Assembly (NCBI RefSeq): GCF_021353265.1
Contig: NZ_JAJTWU010000009.1
Coordinates: 186,001-250,000 of the forward strand
Source: Pelomonas cellulosilytica
GTDB taxonomy: Bacteria; Pseudomonadota; Gammaproteobacteria; Burkholderiales; Burkholderiaceae_C
Direction: 5' to 3'
DNA: 64,000 nucleotides
This document shows, one piece after another, positions 44,736 to 52,694 of the stretch. The notes below the pieces were generated by a model. The model was given only the letters and a program-made list of their open reading frames with translations. It ran no database searches and was not told the DNA's origin. A program made the position numbers and the translations under genes. Position 1 is the stretch's first letter, and each line of letters opens with the position of its first letter.

Positions 44736-46088
44736 TCACGGCTTCCACTGCCACAGCAGGCCGGCGCGCACGCCGGCATGGGTGGAGCTGCCGACGGCCA
44801 CGACCCGCCCGCAGCTGTCTGCCGCCACGCGCTGCGCGCGCTCGTCGTCGGCCGTGCCCCACTGCCGGCGGCCGAGGACGGTGCCGTCGGCGGACAGGCG
44901 CAGCATGAACAGGTCGGTCAGGCCCGCGGCCGGCTGACCCGGCACGACGCTGCCTTCGGTTTCGCCGAAAAGCAGGATGCGGCCCTGGCTGTCGACCGTC
45001 ATGTCGGCCAGCCAGTCCGCGCCGGGGCTGCCGTATTGCCAGCTGGCGATCACATGGCCGTCGCCTGCGTCGATGCGCGCGACGAAGACGTCCTGCCCGC
45101 CGAAGCCCGCCGCGCCGCGGAACGAGCCGTACACGCTGCCGGCGATCAGCATCGTGCCGTCAGCCAGCGGCTTGATCGCGCGCACTTCATCGGTCGGCTG
45201 GGACGTGTAGCGCACGGTCCACAGCACCGTGCCGTTGCCGTCGAGCTTGCGCACGAATGCGCCGCGCTGCGCGCCGGACCCGACGATGCCCGACACGTAG
45301 CTGGCGCCGTCACTGCCAACGGCCAGGCCTTCGACCTGGTCGCCCTCCGGCGTGTTGAACTGATGAGACCACTGCGTGGTCAACGTGGGGCTGGGGCCGT
45401 CCAGGCGCCGCAGGCTCATCGCGAACGGGTCGCTCCAGGCGGCGACGTAGTTGCTCGGGATGTAGTCGTCGTCGAAGCCGGCGATGCGCAGGCTGCCGTC
45501 TGTCGCCAACGCGGCGCGCCTCGGGTGCTGCGGCCGCTCGTTGCCAGCGAGGACGGTGCGCCACTGCGTCCGGCCGTCGTCGGCCCATGCGACGAAGGTA
45601 TCGAACTGACCCGCGTTGGTGCCGCCGGCGAATGCGCCGGTGGTTCGGCCGACCACGTAGACCGCGCCGGAAGACGAGAGGGCCAGCGCCTCGGCGCTGT
45701 CGGTGCCGGCGGTGTCGAGCAGCGGGCCGCTGTCCCACAGCAGCTGGCCATCGGGCGCCAGCTGCCGGACGACGGCGCGCGCGTTGCCGCTCGGGTCGAG
45801 CGTCGCCTGCCCGACGATGCCGTCCACGTAGCCGGCCAGCCAGATGCGGTTGCGGCTGTCGACGAGCACGTCGTTCCATTCCGCCGACGCGCTGCTGCTG
45901 CGAAACCAGGTCACGTCGTCGGGCAGGTCGATACAGGCGAGCGGTACGTCGGGCACGCCGCCCGGCGGCTGCGGCGCGGTGCCGGCGCCGCCACCGCCGC
46001 CGCAGGCAGCGAGCAGGCCGCATGCGGCGGCCATGCAGGCCAGGCGGCGTGCGGCCATGGAGGGGAAGGCGAACGAGTGCGGTGTCAC
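44736..46088 (-). CDS. Lipoprotein with SBBP/beta-propeller repeats
   Basis: 450 aa from GTG 46088; ATG 46058 would give a more usual lipoprotein signal (MAARRLACMAAACGLLAAC, Cys at 20), and I cannot choose firmly. After the Gly-rich linker the chain is a series of similar blades with motifs such as DVLVDSRNRIWLAGYVDG, ALSSSGAVYVVGRTTGAF, LAVGSDGASYVSGIVGSG, AIKPLADGTMLIAGSVYG and MTVDSQGRILLFGETEG. These are SBBP-type beta-propeller repeats. Likely surface-exposed. Divergent from a LysR gene with a perfect palindrome between them, hence perhaps LysR-controlled. Function unknown. Confidence 0.82.
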   Translation of the reverse strand: MTPHSFAFPSMAARRLACMAAACGLLAACGGGGGAGTAPQPPGGVPDVPLACIDLPDDVTWFRSSSASAEWNDVLVDSRNRIWLAGYVDGIVGQATLDPSGNARAVVRQLAPDGQLLWDSGPLLDTAGTDSAEALALSSSGAVYVVGRTTGAFAGGTNAGQFDTFVAWADDGRTQWRTVLAGNERPQHPRRAALATDGSLRIAGFDDDYIPSNYVAAWSDPFAMSLRRLDGPSPTLTTQWSHQFNTPEGDQVEGLAVGSDGASYVSGIVGSGAQRGAFVRKLDGNGTVLWTVRYTSQPTDEVRAIKPLADGTMLIAGSVYGSFRGAAGFGGQDVFVARIDAGDGHVIASWQYGSPGADWLADMTVDSQGRILLFGETEGSVVPGQPAAGLTDLFMLRLSADGTVLGRRQWGTADDERAQRVAADSCGRVVAVGSSTHAGVRAGLLWQWKP

Positions 46089-46158
46089 GGCGGTGGTCTC
46101 CGGGTGTCAGGGCTGCGGACTCTAGGAGCGCTGCCGTGCCGCCGGAAATACCTTCTGC

Positions 46159-46179
46159 TCAATACCGTTCGGGTATTGA
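46159..46179. promoter_or_regulatory. Palindrome between lipoprotein and LysR genes, likely LysR operator
   Basis: Perfect inverted repeat TCAATACC-N5-GGTATTGA, containing a T-N11-A core as in LysR boxes. It is 42 nt upstream of the lysR start and 70 nt upstream of the divergent lipoprotein start, the classic arrangement of a LysR regulator and its divergent target. Confidence 0.75.
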
Positions 46180-46221
46180 TCGGCCCGTCAGCCCATAATC
46201 GCCGCGCACTGGAACCTGCCG

Positions 46222-47115
46222 ATGAGTCGCGACGTCAGTCTTCGCCAGATGCGCTATTTCGTCGCCGTGGCGGAGGAGCGCAATTTCCGCATCGCGGCCG
46301 AGCGCCTGCACATCACGCAGCCGCCGCTGTCGCGCGCGATCGCAGAGCTGGAAGCCGTGCTCGGCGTCGCGCTGCTGCAGCGCGACAGCCGCAGCGTGCG
46401 CATGACGCCAGCGGGGGCCGAGGCACTGGAGTCATTCCGTGCGCTGCTGGCAAAGACGGACGAGGTCGTCGAACGCATCGCCGGGATGAGCCAGTCGCTG
46501 CCCACGCTGCGGCTGGGCATGCTGACGTGGCTGGATGCCAACCGGTTGCCGGAGCTGGCGCAGAGCCTACGTCGCCGCGGCCTGGTGGCGGGTGTGGACA
46601 GCGAGTTGCTGCCCAGCCACGAGGCGGTGGCGGCGGTCCGACGCGGCGCGCTCGAGGCGGCGATGGTGGCCGCGCCGATCGAGACGCAAGGCCTGTGGCA
46701 CAAGACGTTGATGCAGCTGCCGCTGGCCGCGCTGGTGCCGGCTGCGTCGCCGCTGGCGCGGCACCGGGTGCTGTCGCTGCTGGACCTCAACCGCGTGCCG
46801 CCGTTCTTCCGCTTCCGCCGCAGCATCAGCCCGCTGCTCTACGACCACCTGGACCGACAGTACCGGCAGCACGGATTCGTGCCGCAGGAAGAAGCGCCGG
46901 CCGCGGAAATGATGGGCGTGCTCGCGCGCATCGGTGCCGGCCAGGGCACCACCTGCATGCCGATGCCGCTGGCCGTGCGGCGCTATGCCGGCGTCGTGCG
47001 GCGTGCGTTGCGCGAGCAGGTGACGATGGACGTGGCGCTGGTCTGTGCCGATGGCGTGTCGGCCGAGCTGCGCGAGGCCTTGGCCGCCTGCATGGGTGCC
47101 CTCGTCAGCCCCTGA
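46222..47115 (+). CDS. LysR-family transcriptional regulator
   Basis: 297 aa. N-terminal winged helix-turn-helix (residues about 5-64: RQMRYFVAVAEERNFRIAAERLHITQPPLSRAIAELE), then the two-part co-inducer-binding domain (about 92-295). It is divergent from the beta-propeller lipoprotein gene, which it may control through the palindrome at 46159. Effector unknown. Its stop is 11 nt from the convergent membrane-protein stop. Confidence 0.95.
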   Translation: MSRDVSLRQMRYFVAVAEERNFRIAAERLHITQPPLSRAIAELEAVLGVALLQRDSRSVRMTPAGAEALESFRALLAKTDEVVERIAGMSQSLPTLRLGMLTWLDANRLPELAQSLRRRGLVAGVDSELLPSHEAVAAVRRGALEAAMVAAPIETQGLWHKTLMQLPLAALVPAASPLARHRVLSLLDLNRVPPFFRFRRSISPLLYDHLDRQYRQHGFVPQEEAPAAEMMGVLARIGAGQGTTCMPMPLAVRRYAGVVRRALREQVTMDVALVCADGVSAELREALAACMGALVSP

Positions 47116-47126
47116 GCCTCTCAGCC

Positions 47127-47594
47127 TCACCGGCGCAGCGCGGACAGGCCCGCTAGCGCCAGGCCGGCCGCGAAGGCGCCGTAGACCATCAACAGGCTGC
47201 GCGGCGAGATTCGCTCCTGGAAGCCTGGCGTGAGCCGGTGCGGAACGCAGGCCAGGTCCACCACAGCGGCGACGGCACTGACGACGGCTGCGTCGGTCAC
47301 CGCGCGCGCCGGCGTCGCTGCGCTTTGCCGGGCACGAAGCCGCTCGTATAGCCCGCACCACAGCAGCGCGGCGGCGAAGTGCACGGCAAGGCCGGTCGCT
47401 GTGAAGCGGGCGGAGACGCCGTCCTGCCTCAACGCCTCGCGCGGCCACAGCCAGTGGCTGACGGCGTTGATGGGCGCGGCGGCGCTGTGTGCGTCAGTGC
47501 GGCCGCGCCAGGCCAGCACGGCGGCGGACAAGCCGCCGGACAACAGGTCGCTGGTCAGCAGCCGGCCGACCAGGTGGGAGTGGAGCGGTTTCAT
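47127..47594 (-). CDS. Conserved membrane protein of unknown function
   Basis: 155 aa with about four hydrophobic segments: LLSGGLSAAVLAW, LAVHFAAALLWCGLYERL, VVSAVAAVVDLACVP and MVYGAFAAGLALAGLSAL. Starts MKPLHSHLVGRLLTSD. No domain recognised. It is divergent from the epimerase gene (78 nt between starts), and convergent with lysR. Confidence 0.7.
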   Translation of the reverse strand: MKPLHSHLVGRLLTSDLLSGGLSAAVLAWRGRTDAHSAAAPINAVSHWLWPREALRQDGVSARFTATGLAVHFAAALLWCGLYERLRARQSAATPARAVTDAAVVSAVAAVVDLACVPHRLTPGFQERISPRSLLMVYGAFAAGLALAGLSALRR

Positions 47595-47671
47595 CGGACG
47601 TCGGCGAGTTCGGACATCAGGCGGCGAGGCAATCGCCGCGCCCAGGGCATGCCCCTTGCCGGGAGCCGTGC

Positions 47672-48973
47672 ATGAAGATCTTGATGACCGGTGCCACCGG
47701 CTTCATCGGCAGCCGGCTGTTGCGCGAACTGCTGGCCGCCGGCCATCGCGTCGTGTGCGCAGGCCGCCGTCCGCCATCCTTGGAGCATGCCCGCTGCACC
47801 TGGTTGAAGCTGGATTTCGCCACCACGTCGGCCGCCGCGTGGATGGCGCACCTGGACGGCCTGGATGTCGTCGTCAATCTGGTGGGCTTGTTCCGCGAGC
47901 AGGGCGGCGCCAGCTTCAAGGTGCTGCACACGCGCGCGCCACGGGCGCTGTTCGACGCCAGTGCAATGGCTGGCGTGCAGCGTGTCGTGCAGGTGTCGGC
48001 GCTGGGCGCCGACCCACATGCCGAGACGGAGTTCCTGCGCAGCAAATACGAGGCTGACCAGCACTTGCTTTCGCTGCCTCTGCAGGCGTGTGTCGCACAG
48101 CCGTCGCTCGTCTTCGGCGCGGACGGCGCCAGCGCGCGGCGGCTGCTGGCGCTGGCGGCGCTGCCACTGGTGCCGCTGCCGGCGGGCGGGCAGCAGCGCG
48201 TGCAGCCCATCCATGTGGATGACGCGGTGGCAGCGTTGCGTGCATTGGTGGAGGCGCCGGCCGGCCAGCTGCCGGGCCGTCGCCTGGCGCTGGTGGGCCC
48301 TCGGCCGTTGATGCTGCAGGACTACCTGCTCGCGCTGCGCCGGGGGCTGGGCCTTAGCGGTTCACCGTGGTTGCCCGTGCCAGCGTGGGCGGTGGGACTG
48401 GCAGCGCGACTGGGGCGATGGCGGCGCGACAGCCTGCTGGACCGCGCGGCGTGGACGATGCTGCAGCAAGGCAGCACGGCCGACGCTGCGCCGCTGGCGC
48501 GCTTGCTCGGCCGGCTGCCGCGCGCGGCGACGCAGTTCATTGCGCCCGACCAGCGTGACGCGATGCGGGTCGTGGCGCAGCTGGGCTGGCTGCTGCCGCT
48601 GCTGCGGCTGTCGCTGGCCGCCGTCTGGCTGGCCGCGGCCTTCGTGTCGCTGGTCGTCTATCCGATCGGGCAGAGCTTCGCGCTGCTGGAGCGGGCCGGC
48701 GTGCCTCCCGAATGGCAGCCGGGCGCGCTTCGCGGCGCAGCCGGCCTAGACCTGCTGCTGGGGTTGCTGACACTGTGGCCACCGAGTGCACCGGCGGCGC
48801 GGCGCTGGCTGTGGGGTTCCCAGGCGCTGTTGATCGGGCTCTACAGCGCCGTCATCACCGTGGCGCTGCCGGAGTTCTGGGCCCATCCGTACGGGCCCAT
48901 CGTGAAGAACCTGCCGGTGCTGGTGTTGCTGGCGGCGTTGTGGACGCTCGAGCCGCGCCGGGCCGCGCGTTGA
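47672..48973 (+). CDS. NAD(P)-binding epimerase-like protein fused to a DoxX-like membrane domain
   Basis: 433 aa. The N-terminal Rossmann part (about 1-290) starts MKILMTGATGFIGSRLLREL, a G-x-x-G-x-x-G extended SDR motif, with VVNLVGLF and the YxxxK-like SKYEADQHLL. The C-terminal part has four membrane helices (LLPLLRLSLAAVWLAAAFVSLVV; LDLLLGLLTLW; ALLIGLYSAVITVALPE; NLPVLVLLAALWTL), matching DoxX-like domains. This fusion is known in Proteobacteria, usually with DUF2269 downstream, as here (6 nt later). Substrate unknown. Confidence 0.88.
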   Translation: MKILMTGATGFIGSRLLRELLAAGHRVVCAGRRPPSLEHARCTWLKLDFATTSAAAWMAHLDGLDVVVNLVGLFREQGGASFKVLHTRAPRALFDASAMAGVQRVVQVSALGADPHAETEFLRSKYEADQHLLSLPLQACVAQPSLVFGADGASARRLLALAALPLVPLPAGGQQRVQPIHVDDAVAALRALVEAPAGQLPGRRLALVGPRPLMLQDYLLALRRGLGLSGSPWLPVPAWAVGLAARLGRWRRDSLLDRAAWTMLQQGSTADAAPLARLLGRLPRAATQFIAPDQRDAMRVVAQLGWLLPLLRLSLAAVWLAAAFVSLVVYPIGQSFALLERAGVPPEWQPGALRGAAGLDLLLGLLTLWPPSAPAARRWLWGSQALLIGLYSAVITVALPEFWAHPYGPIVKNLPVLVLLAALWTLEPRRAAR

Positions 48974-48979
48974 ACGGCC

Positions 48980-49425
48980 ATGGACTACATCGTCGCCAAG
49001 TGGCTGCACATCCTGTCGTCGACGCTGCTGTTCGGCACCGGTCTGGGGTCGGCCTACTACCTGTTCTTCACTAGCCTGGGCCGCGATCCGCGGACGGTGG
49101 CCGCCGTCGCGCGGCAGGTGGTGTGGGCCGACTGGCTGTTCACCGCCTCCACCGTCGTCTTCCAGCCGCTCAGCGGCTTCTACCAGGCGCAGTGGGCGGG
49201 GTTTGCGCTGTCGTCGCGGTGGATCGTGATGTCGCTGGCGCTCTATGGTTGGCGGTCGCGTGCTGGCTGCCGAGGTGTTGCAGATCCGCATGCGGAGGCT
49301 GGCCGAGGCGGCCGCGTGGGCGGGGCAGCCGCTGCCCGCGGCGTATTTCCTTTGCGTGAGGGCCTGGACGGCATTGGGCGTGCCGGCGTTCTTCGCCCTG
49401 GTTGCGGTGTTCTACCTGATGTCTG
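48980..49425 (+). pseudogene. DUF2269 family membrane protein, frameshifted
   Basis: Normal opening MDYIVAKWLHILSSTLLFGTG and WADWLFTASTVVFQPLSGFY, as in DUF2269 proteins. After SSRWIVMSLALYG (near 49247) the frame breaks: LAVACWLP continues in a second frame and VLQIRMRRLAEAAAW through FFALVAVFYLM in a third. Two missing bases, near 49248 and 49273, would restore a full-length protein of about 150 aa. The end is also unclear. Read in its first frame the ORF runs on to 49426 with unrelated sequence. Either recent decay or sequencing error; the neighbour has the same problem. Confidence 0.8.
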
Positions 49426-49757
49426 ACCCGCCGACGCCCAGCCGGTCCACAAGTTCGCCACCCAGCCAGGCGTTGGCGCCGAACAATGCGAGCACCAGCA
49501 CGTTGCGGGTGGCGTGCAGCGCGCCGACCGACTTGGCCCGCGTGCCGCGTGGAATCGCGAGCCAGTCGATCAGGCCGAAGCACACCGGTCAGCAAGCCGC
49601 CAAGGATCAGGTAGTGCGCTACGACGGCCAGCGTGCCGCCATCCGTGGTGTGGGCCAATAGGTCCAACACGACCGACGCGCCGAGGAGGCCCTGCGGGAA
49701 CACGACCAGCATCTGGTGGACGGGGGTGCCCCAGAAGGCGTGCTTTGCTTGGCCATG
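49412..49757 (-). pseudogene. DUF2231-like membrane protein, frameshifted
   Basis: On the minus strand ATG 49757 begins MAKQ, but the recognisable DUF2231 part (HAFWGTPVHQMLVVFPQGLL and TTDGGTLAVVAHYLILGGLL) is in another frame from about 49745. A second break near 49590 leads to CFGLIDWLAIPRGTRAKSVG and ALHATRNVLVLALFGANAWL up to a stop at 49412. Two indels therefore separate three good segments. The order matches 'GHPVHPMLVPFPIGL ... GLIDW ... R..H...N' of DUF2231. It overlaps the end of the DUF2269 gene convergently. Confidence 0.72.
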
Positions 49758-49822
49758 ACAACTCCTCGCAAAGAAGAACGCCGCCGGGCGCTCAAGCAGC
49801 GGCTCCGGCGGCGTGACGGGCT

Positions 49823-50053
49823 TCAGCGCTGCTGGCGTTGGCCTTGCTCGCGGCTGGACGACTGGTCGTCGCGGCCGAGGTCGTTGCCGCGGTTGCTGCC
49901 GTCCTGCTGGTCCTGGCTGCCGCGCTGGCCTTCGCGCTGCTGGTTCTCGCGCGGCTGGCCCTGCTGCTGCTGTTTGTCGCGTTGCTGACCCTGCTGGCCT
50001 TGTTGTCCTTGTTGTTGCTGGCCTTGCTCGTTGCGGTTTTGCTGCTGAGTCAT
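49823..50053 (-). CDS. Small glutamine-rich, disordered protein
   Basis: 76 aa from ATG 50053, with AGGAG 6 nt before the start, the best ribosome-binding site in the area. Nearly all residues are Q, R, G, D, N, E or S (MTQQQNRNEQGQQQQGQQGQ at the start; it ends SSSREQGQRQQR), with repeated QQGQ and RDKQQQQ blocks. No hydrophobic core, so it is expected to be disordered, with many prion-like features. No close family recognised. Downstream of the ABC transporter gene in reading direction would be the DUF2231 remnant. A structural or stress-related role is only a guess. Confidence 0.65.
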   Translation of the reverse strand: MTQQQNRNEQGQQQQGQQGQQGQQRDKQQQQGQPRENQQREGQRGSQDQQDGSNRGNDLGRDDQSSSREQGQRQQR

Positions 50054-50167
50054 GTCGGTCTCCTGTGGATTGAGCCGGCGATGTGCCGACGCCTACAGGG
50101 GGCAAATCGCGGGCCCGGGTCGCCGTGACGGTTTCGACCGGGTCGTCTGCAACTCGCTCGGCAACGA

Positions 50168-51922
50168 TTACGCCTTCAGCTTCTTTGAAGCCGCTGGCGT
50201 CTCGTCGGGCGCGGCCGGTGTGCGCGACAGCTTCCAGCGCCCGCCGCCGGTCAGTTGCAGCACGCGGCGGTGGAAGCCCGCGACAGCGGCCCGGTGGGCG
50301 ATGCTGATGAGCGTCGTGCCGCGCTCGCGCAGCCGCTCGTAGAGCCGCTTCTGGTTGGCGTCGTCGAGCGCGCTGGTCGCTTCGTCGAGGATGGCCACCT
50401 TGGGCGCATGCACCAGCAGGCGGGCGAAGGCCAGACGCTGCTGCTCGCCGCCACTGAGCACTTTCTCCCAGTCCTCCTGGCGGTCCAGCCCCGACTCGGT
50501 CTCGGCCAGGTGGCGCAGCCTCACCTCGTCCAGCACCTTCATCAGCGCGGCGTCTTCCAGCGCAGTGTGCGTGCTGGGGTAGATGAGCTGGCTGCGCAGC
50601 GTGCCGTGCTGCAGGTAGGGCCGCTGCGGCAGGAAGAACACGTCCTCCTGCGGCGGGTGGTTGATCTGGCCGCTGCCCTGTGTCCACAGCCCCGCGATGG
50701 CGCGCAGCAGCGAGCTCTTGCCGCTGCCGCTGGCGCCGGTGATCAGCAGCGACTCACCTGCCGGCACGCTCAGCGACAGGTCCTGCACGAGCACGCGGTC
50801 GCTGTCGGGGGCCTTGACCGTCAGCCCGGATAGCTGCAGGTCTTGCGCCGGCTGCAGCTCGATGCCTGCCTCGGGTGGCCCCTGCTGCAGCTGGGTGGCC
50901 ATCACGTAGAGCCGGTCGATGCCGGCGACGAAACGCGACAGGCTCTCGAAGTTGTCGACGATCAGCGAGACGGCGCTCAGCACCGCCGCAAAGGCGCCAC
51001 CCGCCTTCACCGCCTGGCCCACTTCCAACTCACCCGACAGCACCTGGCCGGCCAGCACGACGAAGGGCACCAGCAGGCTCAACTGGCTGAAGCCGCGCTG
51101 AAACAGATTCAGCAGGAACTGTGCGCGGATCATCTTCTTCGTGTTAAGCAGCGCGGCGCGCAGCCGTTGGTCCAGCTGGTGGCGCTCCTGTTGCTCGCCG
51201 CGGTAGAAGGCGATGGACTCAGCGTTCTCGCGCAACCGCATCAGGCGGAAGCGGAAGTCCGCCTCACGCTTGAGCTGCCAGAAGTTCAGCCGGATCAGCG
51301 GCCGGCCGAACAGGCCGATGGACAGTACCGTGCCGGCCAGGGCGTACACGATGAGGAAGCCGACCAGCATCTTCGATAGCCCCCACAGCACCGCGCTGAA
51401 GGCCACCAACTGCATGGCCGAGCCCAGCAGGATCAGCAGGAAGTTCAGCGAACGGCCGGTAAAGGTGTTCACGTCCTCGGCGATGCGCTGGTCCGGGTTG
51501 TCGACGCCGGCGAGGCGGAAGTAAGCGCGGTCGCTGAGGTAGGCGTCCATGAAGCGGCGCGTGAGCCAGCGCCGCCAGTCGTTGGCATAGGCGTCGCGCG
51601 ATGCGTAATAGAACGCATAGACAGGCACGGCAATGCCCACCACCCACAGCATGGCCCGCACCGCGGCCCAGAAGCGGTCTTCGTCGCGCGCGGACAGCGC
51701 CGACGTCAGCTCGCCGGTCTTGTCGTTCACCAGCACGGCCAGTTGCGTGTCCAGCAGCATCAGCGCGACGAGCCCTACCAGCACGGCCCATGCGACACGC
51801 TTGCGGTCGCCCAGCCAGTAGGGCTTGGCGACGGTGATGAAGCGGCCCCAGGCGGACGGCGAGTCGCCGTCGTCCGGCGTAGGCGGGGAGGTGGGTGTGG
51901 CAGTGGACGTGGCAGCGGGCAT
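50168..51922 (-). CDS. ABC transporter ATP-binding/permease, SbmA/BacA-YddA type
   Basis: 584 aa fused permease-ATPase. The membrane domain (about 25-340) is of the ABC_membrane_2/SbmA kind: AVLVNDKTGELTSAL, YYASRDAYANDWRRWLTRRF and NPDQRIAEDVNTFT are typical of YddA/SbmA. The ATPase has Walker A GASGSGKSS, Q-loop FFLPQRPYLQ, signature LSGGEQQRLA, Walker B VAILDEATSALD and switch His (ISIAHR). Relatives import peptides or modify long-chain lipids; substrate here unknown. It lies upstream of a Gln-rich small gene on the same strand. Confidence 0.92.
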   Translation of the reverse strand: MPAATSTATPTSPPTPDDGDSPSAWGRFITVAKPYWLGDRKRVAWAVLVGLVALMLLDTQLAVLVNDKTGELTSALSARDEDRFWAAVRAMLWVVGIAVPVYAFYYASRDAYANDWRRWLTRRFMDAYLSDRAYFRLAGVDNPDQRIAEDVNTFTGRSLNFLLILLGSAMQLVAFSAVLWGLSKMLVGFLIVYALAGTVLSIGLFGRPLIRLNFWQLKREADFRFRLMRLRENAESIAFYRGEQQERHQLDQRLRAALLNTKKMIRAQFLLNLFQRGFSQLSLLVPFVVLAGQVLSGELEVGQAVKAGGAFAAVLSAVSLIVDNFESLSRFVAGIDRLYVMATQLQQGPPEAGIELQPAQDLQLSGLTVKAPDSDRVLVQDLSLSVPAGESLLITGASGSGKSSLLRAIAGLWTQGSGQINHPPQEDVFFLPQRPYLQHGTLRSQLIYPSTHTALEDAALMKVLDEVRLRHLAETESGLDRQEDWEKVLSGGEQQRLAFARLLVHAPKVAILDEATSALDDANQKRLYERLRERGTTLISIAHRAAVAGFHRRVLQLTGGGRWKLSRTPAAPDETPAASKKLKA

Positions 51923-52009
51923 GTTCGCGAGGCTAGGCTCGCCGCCGCTACCGTCGGTGTCGGACGGCGCGCCGCGCCGCCGCTCCTGCCAGCCGATCTT
52001 TTCAGTCGT

Positions 52010-52474
52010 TCAGGCCAATGCGGTGCACAGCAGTGCCTGCAGTACATGCCGCGGGGGGCAGGCGCGCAGGCCGTCCACCGCGTAGATCGGGTGGCCGGGA
52101 TTGCCGATGCCATCGAACACCGGCACGCCGGCGTCGCGTTCCAGCTGGCCCAGCTCGGTCTCGGTCAGCCCCTGGCATTCGATGCCGTCGTAGAGCTGGC
52201 CCAGCAGCTTCGCGCGGTTGCGCGGACCGGCGGCACTGCCTGCACGCACCAGCGCCACATGCGCTCCCAGTTCGTTGGCGGCCTGCAGGAAGGCGGTCGC
52301 GTCCGGGCTGTCCGGCGCGTCGCTGAGCAGCGCCAGACGCTTGCCGCGCAGCAGCTGCGGCAGCGCGCCGCCGTCGGCGGCGGCGCGGCTGAGGCCTTCG
52401 GCGCGGCTCGTCAGTGCGCGCAGGCCGTCGCGGCCCAGCGCGTCGGGTGACCAGGGAGAAAGGATCATCGACAT
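52010..52474 (-). CDS. Carbamoyltransferase N-domain-like small protein, degenerate
   Basis: 154 aa. Its middle resembles the N-terminal (carbamoyl-phosphate) domain of ornithine/aspartate carbamoyltransferases: RGKRLALLSDAP, FLQAANELGAHVALV, LYDGIECQGLTETELGQLERDAGVPVFDGIGNPGHPIYAVDGL correspond to the GK.L.LLFEKPSTRTR.SFE....LGGH, V....DGI..R......LE..A....VPV.NGL.D..HPC Q...D segments (read in parts). The S-T-R-T-R substrate loop is replaced by DAPDSPDATAF and the HPCQ motif is HPIY, so it is probably not catalytic. The C-terminal ornithine/aspartate domain is absent. An FNR-type box lies 49 nt upstream, between it and a Crp/Fnr gene. Role unknown. Confidence 0.7.
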   Translation of the reverse strand: MSMILSPWSPDALGRDGLRALTSRAEGLSRAAADGGALPQLLRGKRLALLSDAPDSPDATAFLQAANELGAHVALVRAGSAAGPRNRAKLLGQLYDGIECQGLTETELGQLERDAGVPVFDGIGNPGHPIYAVDGLRACPPRHVLQALLCTALA

Positions 52475-52522
52475 GGCATTGCGTTCGTCCCGCCAGTCTG
52501 CGGGCCACCCTTGCCGAGAGGG

Positions 52523-52536
52523 CTGATACAGATCAA
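52523..52536. promoter_or_regulatory. FNR-type box between the carbamoyltransferase-like and Crp/Fnr genes
   Basis: CTGAT-ACAG-ATCAA, one mismatch from TTGAT-N4-ATCAA. It is centred 55 nt upstream of the leftward start and 165 nt upstream of the rightward one, so it more likely serves the leftward gene. Confidence 0.65.
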
Positions 52537-52694
52537 GGCAGGCTGCCGATGTCCCCTGTGAAGGCGGCAGCTGCCGTTTACGCGCCGTTTACCGAGCATT
52601 ACCGAGCAGCCCTTCCGGTTGCCGGGCCGTTCGCATGCGGTTGCCCTGCGCTTCCTAAGCTTCTCCCCATCGAACAACTGCCGCCGAGACTGCC

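Noticed and set aside
44778..47156. 792-codon plus-strand frame across the lipoprotein and LysR genes
   Set aside because: It runs through two real genes in other frames and through their promoter region; composition is Arg/Ala-rich shadow sequence.
52002..52508. 168-codon frame overlapping the carbamoyltransferase-like gene
   Set aside because: Arg/Ala/Gly-rich shadow in another phase; the chosen frame has the coherent fold pattern.
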